From positions 860,530 through 924,529 of the forward strand of contig NZ_LT904908.1 of assembly GCF_900199705.1 (NCBI RefSeq): 64,000 nucleotides of DNA, in the 5' to 3' direction. Below, piece after piece: positions 46,803 through 55,715 of the stretch (the stretch's first letter is position 1; each line of letters opens with the position of its first letter). The DNA is from Collinsella provencensis (GTDB lineage: Bacteria > Actinomycetota > Coriobacteriia > Coriobacteriales > Coriobacteriaceae). The position numbers and the translations under genes were made by a program. The notes below the pieces were generated by a model, which had not been told where the DNA came from, did no database searches, and worked only from the letters and a program-made list of their open reading frames with translations.

Positions 46803-47885
46803 ATGCATCAGTTCCGTAACGACTACTCCGAGGGTGCCTGCCCCGAGGTCCTCAACGCTTTGATCCGCACTAATAATGAGCAGACGCCCGGATACGGCAC
46901 CGACGACCACTGCGCCCACGCTGCCGAGCTCATTCGCACCGCATGCGGACAGCCCGATGCCTATGTGCGCTTCATTCCAGGCGGAACCGCTGCAAATGCG
47001 GTGTGCATCTCTGCGTTCACCGATGATTTCGAAGGTCCCATTCTCGCTGCCGATGCGCACCCCACCGCGCATGAGACCGGTGCAATCGAGGCATGCGGGC
47101 GCCGAATCCTTGCCACAAACGACCCCCTAGGTATTCTCACGCCCGTCGAAGTCGAGCGTGTGTGGCGCGTGAACACCGCGGGTGGCTGCCATTCCACACG
47201 TCCGGCGATGCTCTATTTCTCCAACACCTCTGAGCTGGGACACGTGTATAACCGTGTGGAGTTCGACGCCCTGTGCGACATCGCCGAGGAGCTCGGACTC
47301 TCCGTATACGTCGACGGTGCCCGCATGGCAAGCGCGCTTACGGCTGAGGAAACCGACCTCACGCTCAAGCACCTTGCCGCGCGTGCCGATGCCTTCACGC
47401 TGGGCGGCACCAAGGCGGGCATGCTCTTCGGGGAAGCCCTTGTGGTGAGCCCGCGCACGGCACGTGGCGCCCGCGCCATCGAGCGCATCCCCTACCTCAC
47501 CAAACGCAGCGGCCACATGACCGCCAAGGGCCGTCTCATGGGCGTGCAATACGAGGCGGCTTTCGATTCCGACCTGAGCAACGACCAGGGGCTCGTCCCC
47601 TACTTCGCACATGCGGCACAGGCAAACGCCCATGCCATCACTTTGGCACGCGGCCTCGAGGAACTCGGATTCGAAGCGCTCATTCGCACCACGGGCAATC
47701 AGCAGTTCTTCTGGTTTGACGCGCACCTTGCACAACAACTCGCCAGCGTATGCGGCGCCGAATCCATGCCGGCCGCTGACCCCACGGGCATGAACCGCGT
47801 TGTCCTGCGTTTCGTCACGAGTTGGGCAACGCGTGCCGAGCACGTGGAAGAATTGCTCGATTTCATCCGCGATTCTGTTCAGTAA
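46803..47885 (+). CDS. Threonine aldolase / beta-eliminating lyase family PLP enzyme
   Basis: A 360-residue PLP-dependent fold-type I enzyme that splits L-threonine (or allo-threonine and related beta-hydroxy amino acids) to glycine and an aldehyde. It has FIPGGTAANAVCISA near residue 62, HETGAIEACGRRIL near 95, DGARMASAL near 180 and the PLP Lys in TLGGTKAGMLFGEALV near 205. The strong ribosome site ACAGGAGG is eight bases before ATG 46803. The last eight codons plus stop are imperfectly duplicated in frame 45 bp downstream. Confidence 0.9.
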   Translation: MHQFRNDYSEGACPEVLNALIRTNNEQTPGYGTDDHCAHAAELIRTACGQPDAYVRFIPGGTAANAVCISAFTDDFEGPILAADAHPTAHETGAIEACGRRILATNDPLGILTPVEVERVWRVNTAGGCHSTRPAMLYFSNTSELGHVYNRVEFDALCDIAEELGLSVYVDGARMASALTAEETDLTLKHLAARADAFTLGGTKAGMLFGEALVVSPRTARGARAIERIPYLTKRSGHMTAKGRLMGVQYEAAFDSDLSNDQGLVPYFAHAAQANAHAITLARGLEELGFEALIRTTGNQQFFWFDAHLAQQLASVCGAESMPAADPTGMNRVVLRFVTSWATRAEHVEELLDFIRDSVQ

Positions 47886-47948
47886 GGCGAACCCTTGCGT
47901 ACGCAGATTGTCCGCGAGCTTGTTCGATAAGACGCGCCCTTGCATGCG
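47859..47948 (+). repeat. 45-bp tandem duplication across the aldolase stop codon
   Basis: Two 45-bp copies (47859-47903 and 47904-47948). Copy 1 ends the gene as DFIRDSVQ-TAA; copy 2, in the same frame after the stop, reads QIVRELVR-TAA. Shared bases include CCGCGA and CCCTTGC stretches. Confidence 0.7.
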
Positions 47949-47950
47949 TT

Positions 47951-48032
47951 AACCTGCCGAGTCGTCTCCGCTCACATAAACCTGCCGAGTCGTCTCCGCT
48001 CGCATAAACCTGCCGAGTTGTCTCCGCTCGCG
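47951..48032 (+). repeat. Three tandem 28-bp repeats
   Basis: The core CCTGCCGAGTCGTCTCCGCT occurs at 47953, 47981 and 48009 (the last with one change), exactly 28 bp apart. The block lies directly after the 45-bp duplication and before the GNAT gene. It is GC-rich and likely prone to slippage. Confidence 0.85.
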
Positions 48033-48114
48033 TTAACCGCGCTGACAACGACGGGCCCAAATCGGAATCGCCATCCGCTTCGATAAACCGGGCAAAGCGA
48101 CAACTCATGCAAAG

Positions 48115-48138
48115 CCGATAGACAATAGTCTACCGGCG
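48115..48138 (-). terminator. Hairpin over the GNAT stop codon
   Basis: GCCGATAGAC/GTCTACCGGC arms with a 4-base loop; the stop codon of the acetyltransferase gene lies inside the stem. No U-run follows, so termination is uncertain. Confidence 0.4.
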
Positions 48139-48747
48139 CGTTCCCTCATGAACGACTTCCATAAAGGGGCGCGGTGGCACCTGATTGCCATCGTGCTCCC
48201 CCAGCATCTTCTCCATCCAAACCATGTTGTACCAACGGCCGCCCTTGAAACCACAGCGATAGAACTCACCCACCAAGCGGTACCCCAGATGCGCATGGAA
48301 TTGCTCACTATTGCGTGTGAGCGTCTCGTCATCCGCCCCATCCGGAACGGCGATGCAGGCATACATGTTGAGGATTCCCTGAGCGGCAAGGGCCCGCTCA
48401 AGGGCATCATGAAGGGCACGGCCGATTCCCTTGCCCGCATAACCTTTGGCGACGTAGATAGACGTCTCAACAGCCCAGTCGTAGGCCGGACGGCCCTTGA
48501 AGGTGCCTGCATACGCATACCCAACCGGCTCGCCTTCGAGCTCGGCCACGAAATAGGGGTAAAACGCCAGCGTATCCCGCATGCGGGTGGCAAACTCCTC
48601 CGCTGTGGGAGGCTCGTACTCAAACGTGATTGCCGTCTCGAGCACATAAGGGGCGTAAATCTCCGCAAGTGCGGGCGCGTCCGCCTCGGTGGCAACGCGA
48701 AGCACAAGGGAATTATGCTCGAAGGATTTGGAACCGATCTGACTCAT
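48130..48747 (-). CDS. GNAT family N-acetyltransferase, phosphinothricin acetyltransferase-like
   Basis: A 205-residue acetyl-CoA-dependent acetyltransferase. It follows the Pat/Bar/YwnH pattern: VATEADAPALAEIYAPYVLETAITFEYE at the N-terminus, EGEPVGYAYAG, the acetyl-CoA loop VAKGYAGKGIGRALHDAL near residue 95, and FHAHLGYRLVGEFYRCGFKGGRWYNMVWMEK at the end. Related enzymes acetylate methionine sulfone/sulfoximine or phosphinothricin; the real substrate here is unknown. It lies alone between the repeat block and the EamA gene. Confidence 0.87.
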   Translation of the reverse strand: MSQIGSKSFEHNSLVLRVATEADAPALAEIYAPYVLETAITFEYEPPTAEEFATRMRDTLAFYPYFVAELEGEPVGYAYAGTFKGRPAYDWAVETSIYVAKGYAGKGIGRALHDALERALAAQGILNMYACIAVPDGADDETLTRNSEQFHAHLGYRLVGEFYRCGFKGGRWYNMVWMEKMLGEHDGNQVPPRPFMEVVHEGTRR

Positions 48748-48840
48748 ATATCTCGCACCCTTTCAGTGCTCTTTGAAATGACGCGAATCGATCAGGGACA
48801 ACGCGGACCGATCAAAATAGAAATCAATCCGCGTGCACGG

Positions 48841-49812
48841 TCACTTCCGCCTCAGAAAGCTGAAATGCGTTTCAGACAAGATGATCGACGTGAAAATCAG
48901 CGCAAAACCGATGAGCAGCCGACCGGTAAGAACTTCGCCGGCAAACAACACGGAGAAAAACACGCCCGAAGGCGATTCGAGCGAAAGCAGCAGAGAGCCC
49001 GTCGCGGGCGGCACATGCGCCAACGCCACATTCTGAATGAGCAGACAAATACAGGTGCAGATGATTGACAAAAATGCCAGCACGGCGAATACGCGGTACG
49101 TCCAAACATCCATCGGCGGCCACACCTCAAGGGAAAGCGAGGTAATGGCACTCAAAATGCCCACCGTCAAAAACATCCAGAACGTGATGACATTCACATC
49201 GAGATCGCGGCCGTATTTGGCAACAATCGACATCTGCAGCGCATAAAAACACGCTCCCGCAAGGGTCAACGCGTCGCCCACGCCCATCGTAAAGTTATCG
49301 AGCGCCACAAGGGCGATACCGCTCAAACAGAGCAACGCCGCTCCGACGTTGTACTTGGTAAGGGGCTCGCGGGCAAGCGCGTAGCTGATAAACGGCACCA
49401 AAATGCAGTAGGTTCCCGTGAGGAACGCGCTCTTGCCCGCCGTCGTCTGGCCCAGACCCATCGTCTGCACTCCGTAGGCAAGCCACATGATGATGCCCAT
49501 CGCAACGCCCACCACGATGCTCCGTTTATTCAAATGAACCCTGATGCGCCTGGAAAACAGCGTGAACATGATGAGCGCCGAAGGAAGAAAACGACAGGTG
49601 AGCAACACGAACGTGGGCAGGACATTGAGCGTGTCCTTCATCACGAACGTGGAAAGGCCCCATATAACCGCAGCACCCGCGAGCAACAGCTTCCAAAACA
49701 GCGGAGAGCGCGCACCGGCACCGCGCAGAGCGCCCGACGGAATACGATCTTCTGCCGGAACCGGGGCATCCGGACCGAGCAGCTCGTCGAGTTCATTGGG
49801 ATTGGACGTCAT
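48841..49812 (-). CDS. EamA/DMT-superfamily transporter
   Basis: A 323-residue protein with ten predicted membrane segments arranged as two EamA repeats (about residues 30-165 and 175-310). The N-terminal 30 residues are cytoplasmic and acidic. DMT exporters move amino acids, metabolites or drugs; the substrate is unknown. The ATG at 49812 follows GAGGGGG. A terminator for the upstream AKR gene separates it from that operon. Confidence 0.85.
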   Translation of the reverse strand: MTSNPNELDELLGPDAPVPAEDRIPSGALRGAGARSPLFWKLLLAGAAVIWGLSTFVMKDTLNVLPTFVLLTCRFLPSALIMFTLFSRRIRVHLNKRSIVVGVAMGIIMWLAYGVQTMGLGQTTAGKSAFLTGTYCILVPFISYALAREPLTKYNVGAALLCLSGIALVALDNFTMGVGDALTLAGACFYALQMSIVAKYGRDLDVNVITFWMFLTVGILSAITSLSLEVWPPMDVWTYRVFAVLAFLSIICTCICLLIQNVALAHVPPATGSLLLSLESPSGVFFSVLFAGEVLTGRLLIGFALIFTSIILSETHFSFLRRK

Positions 49813-49844
49813 GGTGCACCCCCTCATGCCTCACGTAACAAAAA

Positions 49845-49872
49845 ACGCGTGCACCTGATTCGGGGCACGCGT
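49845..49872 (-). terminator. Terminator of the PTS/aldolase operon
   Basis: ACGCGTGC (49845-49852) pairs with GCACGCGT (49865-49872) over a 12-base loop, followed by a run of T on the minus strand. It lies 77 bp after the AKR stop. Confidence 0.85.
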
Positions 49873-49949
49873 TCAAATGTAGCATCCTACCAGCGGTTTC
49901 TCAATCCATCGAGCTAAAGCGCCGCAAGATTGCACCCCGTATCCTCAGC

Positions 49950-50831
49950 CTACTTGCAACCGCGGGCAGCCATGTCCTTGGGCGTCTGGGGCAGATCGAA
50001 CGTGTTGGGGTCACCGCTCATCCGATTCGCCGGATCGTCGAGCTCGTCGATCGCGGCCATCTCGTCCGCGCTCAGCTCAAATCCATCCAAGTCGAGATTC
50101 TCGCGCATGCGCTCGATATGCGCCGACTTGGGAATAAGCACGCGACCGCTCTGCAGATGCCAGCGCAGCACCGCCTGGGCCGGTGTGACACCATGTGCCT
50201 TCGCGGCAGCCAAAATGGGCTCAGAAGCCATGTCGCTTCCTCGTCCAAGCGGCGAAAACGCCTCGACGACAATCCCCTTTTCCGCACAGTACGCGCACAG
50301 TCCAGGCTGGGAGTAGCTCGGATGGCTCTCAATCTGGTCGACGACGGGGACGACTCCGGTCTCATTCACGATACGATCGATATGGTCGGGCAGGAAATTG
50401 CTGACGCCGATGGCTCGTATGGCGCCTTCCTCGTACAGGCGCACCAAAGCGCGCCACGAATCGAGATAACGATCCCAACGGGGAACGGGCCAGTGGATCA
50501 GGTACAAATCGAGCACATCGACGCCGAGCTTGGCACGGGACTCCTCAAAGGCACGCAAAGCGGAGTCATAACCTTGGTCGGCGTTTCTCAGCTTCGTCGT
50601 CACGAAGACACGGTCCGACATACCCGTCGCACGCAATGCGGCGCCCACGCCTTCTTCGTTGTTATACGCCGCCGCGTTGTCGATCAGGCGATATCCGACT
50701 TCAAGCGCCTCCTCGACCGCACGCTGCGTGTCTGCGACGGGAAGCTTGTAGGTTCCAAACCCAATCTGCGGCATCACGATGCCGTTTGCAAGCTCAACCG
50801 TCCTGATACCGTCGTCAAACTGTTTATCCAT
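49950..50831 (-). CDS. Aldo/keto reductase, 2,5-diketogluconate reductase type
   Basis: A 293-residue NADPH-dependent reductase. It has GFGTYKLPVADTQRAVEEALEVGYRLIDNAAAYNNEEGVG (Asp and Tyr of the catalytic tetrad), VTTKL (Lys), DLYLIHWPVP (His) and the cofactor-binding LIPKSAHIERM near residue 240. As the last gene of an operon with PTS and class II aldolases, it may reduce the aldehyde released by sugar cleavage (for example lactaldehyde to propanediol); this is inference. The ATG follows AAGGAG. Confidence 0.88.
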   Translation of the reverse strand: MDKQFDDGIRTVELANGIVMPQIGFGTYKLPVADTQRAVEEALEVGYRLIDNAAAYNNEEGVGAALRATGMSDRVFVTTKLRNADQGYDSALRAFEESRAKLGVDVLDLYLIHWPVPRWDRYLDSWRALVRLYEEGAIRAIGVSNFLPDHIDRIVNETGVVPVVDQIESHPSYSQPGLCAYCAEKGIVVEAFSPLGRGSDMASEPILAAAKAHGVTPAQAVLRWHLQSGRVLIPKSAHIERMRENLDLDGFELSADEMAAIDELDDPANRMSGDPNTFDLPQTPKDMAARGCK

Positions 50832-50921
50832 CGTCTGCTCCTTAGATATCCGAGTATCTCGCCATTAGATTCGTCGCGCTACGCGACCCTCCGTTCAAAA
50901 CGAGATGTCGTTTGCGAGTGA

Positions 50922-51740
50922 CTAAATCAGACCCAACATTTCCAGTCCACGGGCCACGCCGGCCTCGTCACAGGGCGCCGTGACGTACGTCGCGCGCGCC
51001 TTACAGGACTCCACGGCATTGCCCATGGCCACCGACGTTCCCGCCACCTCGAACATCGAGATATCGTTGACGCTATCGCCAAAGACGATCACCTGCGACG
51101 TCTCCATTCCTAGACGCTCGCGTATCGCCTCGACTGCAGATCCCTTCGAAGCGCCCTTCGAGGTGATCTCCACCGCATTGGGAAGAACGCGCACCGCGCT
51201 GACATCGTGCATCTCAGCCAGGTGGGGCATGATCTTGTCCATCTCCTCGGCCGTCAGGGCAAGCAGGCTCGCGCGGTTGATGACGTCGAGCGAATCGACG
51301 AGCGCCTCGAAGGCCCCATCGAACGGCACGCGAATGGACGAAAGGTACTCTTTGACCGAGGGTTTGAGCTCCGCGTTGTCGGTGATCCACATCTGGTCGG
51401 CAATGGTGTGGACGCTTCCGTCTGCATACAGGTCGACTTCGATACCCAGCTCTTTTGCCACGGCAAAGACGTCAAGCGCCTGCTGCTTCTCGATGGGGCG
51501 GCTCCAAATCAACGTCCCGGCAGCGTCGTAAACCGACGCGCCGCTGTCGCACACGTAATAATCGGATCTGCCCGCCTCCCTCAACTGCACGGGAATGCCG
51601 CCCAGATGCCTGCCGGTGCAGGGAGCAAATAAATTGCCCGCACGTTTGAGGGCGTCGACTGCCGCGATGTTATCGGCAGGCGGCATCTTGTTGGATGTGA
51701 GGAACGTGTCATCCATATCGCTCAAAATCAAATGTTTCAT
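50922..51740 (-). CDS. HAD-superfamily Cof-type phosphatase
   Basis: A 272-residue HAD hydrolase with motif I SDMDDTFLT (the second Asp is followed by Asp-Thr rather than Gly-Thr), motif II region CTGRHLG, motif III Lys in ITSKGASKG and motif IV FGDSVNDISMFE. The C2B cap lies between about residues 85 and 190. The ATG at 51740 is used; the frame is open further upstream but unsupported. Within the PTS/aldolase operon it could dephosphorylate a sugar phosphate and relieve its build-up. Confidence 0.85.
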   Translation of the reverse strand: MKHLILSDMDDTFLTSNKMPPADNIAAVDALKRAGNLFAPCTGRHLGGIPVQLREAGRSDYYVCDSGASVYDAAGTLIWSRPIEKQQALDVFAVAKELGIEVDLYADGSVHTIADQMWITDNAELKPSVKEYLSSIRVPFDGAFEALVDSLDVINRASLLALTAEEMDKIMPHLAEMHDVSAVRVLPNAVEITSKGASKGSAVEAIRERLGMETSQVIVFGDSVNDISMFEVAGTSVAMGNAVESCKARATYVTAPCDEAGVARGLEMLGLI

Positions 51741-51847
51741 CGGTTTTGCATCCCAACTGACATCATGGCCATCGAACAAGGCGCCGTAATGGAAAAGAGG
51801 GAGCAGCGCCCAGCGCCACTCCCTCACATGCAAGCAAAGCTCAGATA

Positions 51848-52510
51848 CTACTTGCCGCGCTTGGAGTCATGCATACGCATGAGAACCTCGAGCTCCTCTT
51901 TGGGAAGATCGCAGGAGATCTCCGGGAACAGCATCTTGCGGATGAAGTAGGTCTGGAGCAGCATCTCGACGGACATGATCTTCGAGAAGGCCTCGAGGAC
52001 CGTGGAACCCACGCCAAGAACACCGTGGTTCTGCAGGAACACGACGTCATAGTCGTTGATGTACTTCGGGAGCTCCTCGATGATCTCGGGGCTGCCGGGA
52101 GTGCCATACTTCAGGCAGGGAACCTTGCCGAAGAGGATCTGGAACTCGGGGGAAGCAGGGTCATCGTAGGCCATGTTCGCCTGAGCGAAAGCAGTGCAGT
52201 ACGGAGCGTGGCAGTGCACGACGGCGTGGACGTCGTCACGCAGGGTGTAGCACTTTGTGTGCATCGGCGTCTCGGACGTCGGGGTGAGCTCGCCCTCGAT
52301 CAGGTTGCCGTCCATGTCAACGGTGATGATACGGCCCTCGGTCAGCAGCTCCTTGCTGTTGCCAGACGGGGTCTCATAAACCTTGTCACCCTTGCGGACG
52401 GAGATGTTGCCCTCATAGGTACCAACAAGGCCCTTGCGGTTCATCATGTGAGCGATCTCAACGATTTCACGCTTGATCTCGTAATCGGGTACGTTGTCGT
52501 AACCGGCCAT
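51848..52510 (-). CDS. Class II aldolase/adducin family protein (FucA/AraD-like)
   Basis: A 220-residue zinc-dependent aldolase or epimerase fold. It has GTYEGNISVR near residue 28, the substrate loop TPSGNSKELL, zinc ligands in VVHCHAPYC near residue 92 and FLQNHGVLGVG near 155, and the catalytic Glu in TSETPMH. Relatives are L-fuculose-1-phosphate aldolase and L-ribulose-5-phosphate 4-epimerase. The ATG at 52510 follows AGGAGG. It is the second class II aldolase in this operon (the other is RhaD-like), suggesting two related substrates or a heteromeric use. Confidence 0.85.
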   Translation of the reverse strand: MAGYDNVPDYEIKREIVEIAHMMNRKGLVGTYEGNISVRKGDKVYETPSGNSKELLTEGRIITVDMDGNLIEGELTPTSETPMHTKCYTLRDDVHAVVHCHAPYCTAFAQANMAYDDPASPEFQILFGKVPCLKYGTPGSPEIIEELPKYINDYDVVFLQNHGVLGVGSTVLEAFSKIMSVEMLLQTYFIRKMLFPEISCDLPKEELEVLMRMHDSKRGK

Positions 52511-52605
52511 GTAATGCCTCCTGCACAAAATGTTTGACAAAATAGCCGCAAGGGGTGAACGAGCAGCCCCTTGCGGCGAAGGAAATTAAGGGACTAATTG
52601 TTTGC

Positions 52606-54000
52606 CTAGTGACCGAGCTCTTCCTTGATCTTCACGTTGCGCGTCTTGAACTCCTTGTAGAGCCACACGAAGAGAGCGAACCAGGCGACCAGAGCGACAA
52701 TGCCGATGATGTTACCAGAGAAGGCCTGAGCGATGGCGTAACGGAAGTCCGGGCACTCGAGGGTGGACCAGGAGATCAGAGCGCCGTCGGCGATGCCCTC
52801 AAGAGCGGAGGGAGCATACTTGGCAGCAAGGTCGGTGACGTACGGGGCGATAGCGGTGGAAACGAAGAGGTAGATCGGGGTCAGGATGATGCCGATGAGG
52901 ACCATCTTCAGGAGGTTGCCGCCCGTGACCAGCAGCAGCGGCACGGCGAGGCAGAGGTTGACGATACCGGCGAAGGGCAACACGGTGTTGCCAGCCGGAA
53001 CCAGGGCGATGGCGAGCAGGAGCTCGAACGGGATCAGCAGAATGGTGGTAACCCAGAGCTCGTTGGAGCCGGCGAGGATCGGCCAGTCAAGACCGACGTA
53101 GAGCTCACGGCCATGGAAGCGCTTGCGCATGTACTCGCCCATAGCGTCGGAGATCGGGGAAAGGGCCTGCATGAAGAGCTTGGAAACCATCGGGAAGAGC
53201 TGCATAGCAGTAGCGGCCTGGATACCGAGGGTCAGAGACTGCTGGAGCTCACCGTAAGCGGCGAAGCCGAGGCAAACGCCGATGATGAAGCCCATGACGG
53301 CGTTCTCACCGAAGACACCGATCTTGCTGCGGAGCCACTTGGCGTCGAAGGACGCGTCGCGGACGGCGGGGATCATGTCGAGAAGCTTGTCGAAGGGAAG
53401 CACGAGGACGGCGGTGAAGGCCATGGCATGCGGGACGGTAACGCCGGGGATGCCGGTGATCTTCTCGATGGACGGCTGCCACATATCGCCGAACTTCAGC
53501 TCGAGCACGCACTCGATGGCGGCGGCGGTGAAGCCAAGAGCAACAGCGGTGCCCTCAGACATGCCAGCGGTCAGAGCAAAGTAGTACACGAGGACCGTGG
53601 TGAGCAGCTTGTTCCAGCAGTTCCACAGGTCGACGTTCAGGGTGTTGGTCTTGTTGATGGCGAGCATGATCATGTTGACCACGAGGTGCAGCGGGAAGCA
53701 CAGAACGCCGAGAGGCCAAGCCCAAGCGATAGCGGAAAGCGCAGGCCAACCGATATCGGTGGTGGTCAGGGTAATGCCGGTGTTGGCGGCGAGACCCTGA
53801 GCAGCGGGGGTGACAGCGCCCGTCATGAAGCTGACGAGCATGTTCATGCCGGTAAAGGCAACGCCGAGCGTAAGAGCCGCGACGAAAGCATCGCTGAGCT
53901 TCATCTTAACGAGAAGACCAACGATGAGCATAATCAACGGAACGAAAACCGCTGCGCCAAAACCGAGAATGTAGTTAACGACACCTAACAAAACATCCAT
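52606..54000 (-). CDS. PTS EIIC component, GatC-like (galactitol family)
   Basis: A 464-residue integral membrane permease of the PTS Gat family, with about 11-12 helices and the N-terminal GVVNYILGFGAAVFVPLIMLIVGLLVK typical of GatC. It should translocate and, with the IIB subunit encoded at 55434-55715, phosphorylate a polyol or ketose. No IIA gene is present in the operon. The ATG follows AAGGAG. The sugar is not identifiable; aldolase partners suggest a product cleaved at the C3-C4 bond. Confidence 0.87.
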   Translation of the reverse strand: MDVLLGVVNYILGFGAAVFVPLIMLIVGLLVKMKLSDAFVAALTLGVAFTGMNMLVSFMTGAVTPAAQGLAANTGITLTTTDIGWPALSAIAWAWPLGVLCFPLHLVVNMIMLAINKTNTLNVDLWNCWNKLLTTVLVYYFALTAGMSEGTAVALGFTAAAIECVLELKFGDMWQPSIEKITGIPGVTVPHAMAFTAVLVLPFDKLLDMIPAVRDASFDAKWLRSKIGVFGENAVMGFIIGVCLGFAAYGELQQSLTLGIQAATAMQLFPMVSKLFMQALSPISDAMGEYMRKRFHGRELYVGLDWPILAGSNELWVTTILLIPFELLLAIALVPAGNTVLPFAGIVNLCLAVPLLLVTGGNLLKMVLIGIILTPIYLFVSTAIAPYVTDLAAKYAPSALEGIADGALISWSTLECPDFRYAIAQAFSGNIIGIVALVAWFALFVWLYKEFKTRNVKIKEELGH

Positions 54001-54116
54001 TAGGTCTCACTCCTTCTTTCTCATCTGGTTAATACTTGATCGCTATCTTTGACGCCGTCCCTTAAAGCGTCGAAAACGACCTATTGTTCAAAGCGGAAAA
54101 CCGCCTTAGAACCGAA

Positions 54117-54929
54117 TTAGCACGTGAGATAACCCTCACGCGGGGTAAGGCCGAACGTGTCGCAAATCTCACGCAGGCCCTTGTCGTCGATACCGGGGTT
54201 GCGGTGGCCGCAAGCCTCAGCGGTCAGCCAAACCTCACAGCACTTGTTGACGGTCTCGAGCAGACCGAAAGCGTCATGCAGGGACTTGCCGGTCGTGAAC
54301 ACGCCGTGGTAGCCCCAAATGACGATGCGGCGATCGCGCATCTTCTCGAGCGTCTTATCGGCAATCTCCTTGCCGCCGCACACGCACCAAGGCACATAGC
54401 CGATGCCGTCGGGGAAGAGCACCATAGCCTCGGTGATCACGCGCCACAGAGCGAGCGTGAACTCCTTTTCGTCGATGGGAGCGACGTGGGTCATGGCAAG
54501 CACGCTCGTGGCGTGGTTGTGCATAACGACGCGCTGCTCGGGATCGGCGGCGAGGCGAACGGCCATAGCGGCCAGGTGGGTATCAAACTCAGAAGTCGGA
54601 CGGCTGTTCTCGAGGCCGTAAGCGATCTCGTAGCAATCGCCCTCCTCGGGGATGTAGCAAATGCCAGTCAGCTCGTCGAGGTTATCCTTGAGCTCGCGGA
54701 AGTGAGAACCGGTGGCAGTCACGAACACGTACTTGCCGCGCACGCCGTCGGGAACACCCGGAAGCTCGATGGTACGGCCCGTGCCCGGAACATAACCCAG
54801 GGACTCGGCCTCCTCGTCAGTCAGCAGGTAGGAGATGTTGCCGCCGTTGGCCTCATCCCAGCCGCGCTCCCACATCAGGTAGGAAAGCTCGGCAGCCTCC
54901 TTGACGGTCGGAATCGATTTCCAGTCCAT
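54117..54929 (-). CDS. Rhamnulose-1-phosphate aldolase-like class II aldolase
   Basis: A 270-residue protein, the length of E. coli RhaD (274). It shares GWDEANGGNISYLL, the PTSEFDTHLAAMAVR stretch, zinc ligands in VVMHNHATSVLAMTHV, FPDGIGYVPW and the C-terminal zinc His in IWGYHGVFTTGKS. RhaD cleaves L-rhamnulose 1-phosphate into DHAP and L-lactaldehyde. No rhamnose isomerase or rhamnulokinase is nearby, so a PTS-phosphorylated ketose is the likelier substrate. The ATG at 54929 follows GAGGGG. Confidence 0.85.
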   Translation of the reverse strand: MDWKSIPTVKEAAELSYLMWERGWDEANGGNISYLLTDEEAESLGYVPGTGRTIELPGVPDGVRGKYVFVTATGSHFRELKDNLDELTGICYIPEEGDCYEIAYGLENSRPTSEFDTHLAAMAVRLAADPEQRVVMHNHATSVLAMTHVAPIDEKEFTLALWRVITEAMVLFPDGIGYVPWCVCGGKEIADKTLEKMRDRRIVIWGYHGVFTTGKSLHDAFGLLETVNKCCEVWLTAEACGHRNPGIDDKGLREICDTFGLTPREGYLTC

Positions 54930-55007
54930 ACGTTCCCCTCTCATTTCAAACGTACATGGATACATATAAACAGCTGTGAGTGTATGTTCGTCGAATGCTC
55001 CGAAACG

Positions 55008-55352
55008 CTACTTGCTTTTACGAGCGGCCTTGCGCTCTTCGCGCTTTTGCTTTTGCGAACGGCGCATTTCCTCAATCGCCGCACGCCGCTGTTCCGGAGT
55101 CAAGTCAACCTGGATGTTGTACTGACCGCGAATCCTATCAACGCGATCGTTGTACTTTTCCAGCAAAACGGGCGCACCGCGTTTTTCGATAAAAAACGCT
55201 AGGAAAAACGCGGTGACAATCGCAATCAAATCACCGGTGAAAATACCGTAGATGAACATGAGAACGTTGAGGAACAGAAGGAAGGACCAGCCGAGCTTCG
55301 ACGAAGAATACTCCGCGCTGCTCTTGGCAATAAACTGCTTCCACTTCTGCAT
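55008..55352 (-). CDS. Small membrane protein of unknown function in the PTS operon
   Basis: A 114-residue protein with two predicted membrane helices (SFLLFLNVLMFIYGIF and LIAIVTAFFLAFFI, residues about 20-60) and a highly charged C-terminal half ending in Lys/Arg-rich EERKAARKSK. I do not recognise a family. It lies between the IIB and aldolase genes on the same strand, so it may be an accessory of the transporter. The ATG at 55352 follows GGGGCG; the upstream in-frame ATG at 55421 is unsupported. Confidence 0.65.
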   Translation of the reverse strand: MQKWKQFIAKSSAEYSSSKLGWSFLLFLNVLMFIYGIFTGDLIAIVTAFFLAFFIEKRGAPVLLEKYNDRVDRIRGQYNIQVDLTPEQRRAAIEEMRRSQKQKREERKAARKSK

Positions 55353-55433
55353 AACGCCCCAATGCCTCAGTCCGTCACAACACGCTTGCCCACCTATGAA
55401 CGGGGCAAGCAGACCCATCAAAGGGATTTGCTC

Positions 55434-55715
55434 TTAGCTCTCGATGAGCTTGATGATCTTCTCGAGCTCGGCGTCCTGGCCCACGCCGGTCAGGAAGGCA
55501 ACGCCGTTGAACTGAGGGATGCCCCAGTCGGTATCGTCCCTGACGATGGAGATGTAAGCGCTGGAACCGTGAATCTCATGCTGGAGGCGCTTGATGTCGA
55601 CAGCCTCGATGTCCGCATCGATACCGCGCTCTTTGAGCAGGCGACCGACCTTGCTTGCCACGGCCTGAGAAGTCGCAACGCCGGAACCGCAGGCAACGAT
55701 AATACGCTTGGACAT
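55434..55715 (-). CDS. PTS EIIB component, GatB-like
   Basis: A 93-residue phosphocarrier with the P-loop-like phosphocysteine motif IVACGSGVATSQAVASKV (Cys near residue 9), the hallmark of the galactitol/lactose-type IIB. It passes phosphate from IIA to the sugar bound by the GatC-like permease. The ATG at 55715 follows AAAGGA. It is the first gene of a seven-gene operon running to 49950 (IIB, small membrane protein, RhaD-like, IIC, class II aldolase, HAD, AKR). Confidence 0.88.
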   Translation of the reverse strand: MSKRIIVACGSGVATSQAVASKVGRLLKERGIDADIEAVDIKRLQHEIHGSSAYISIVRDDTDWGIPQFNGVAFLTGVGQDAELEKIIKLIES

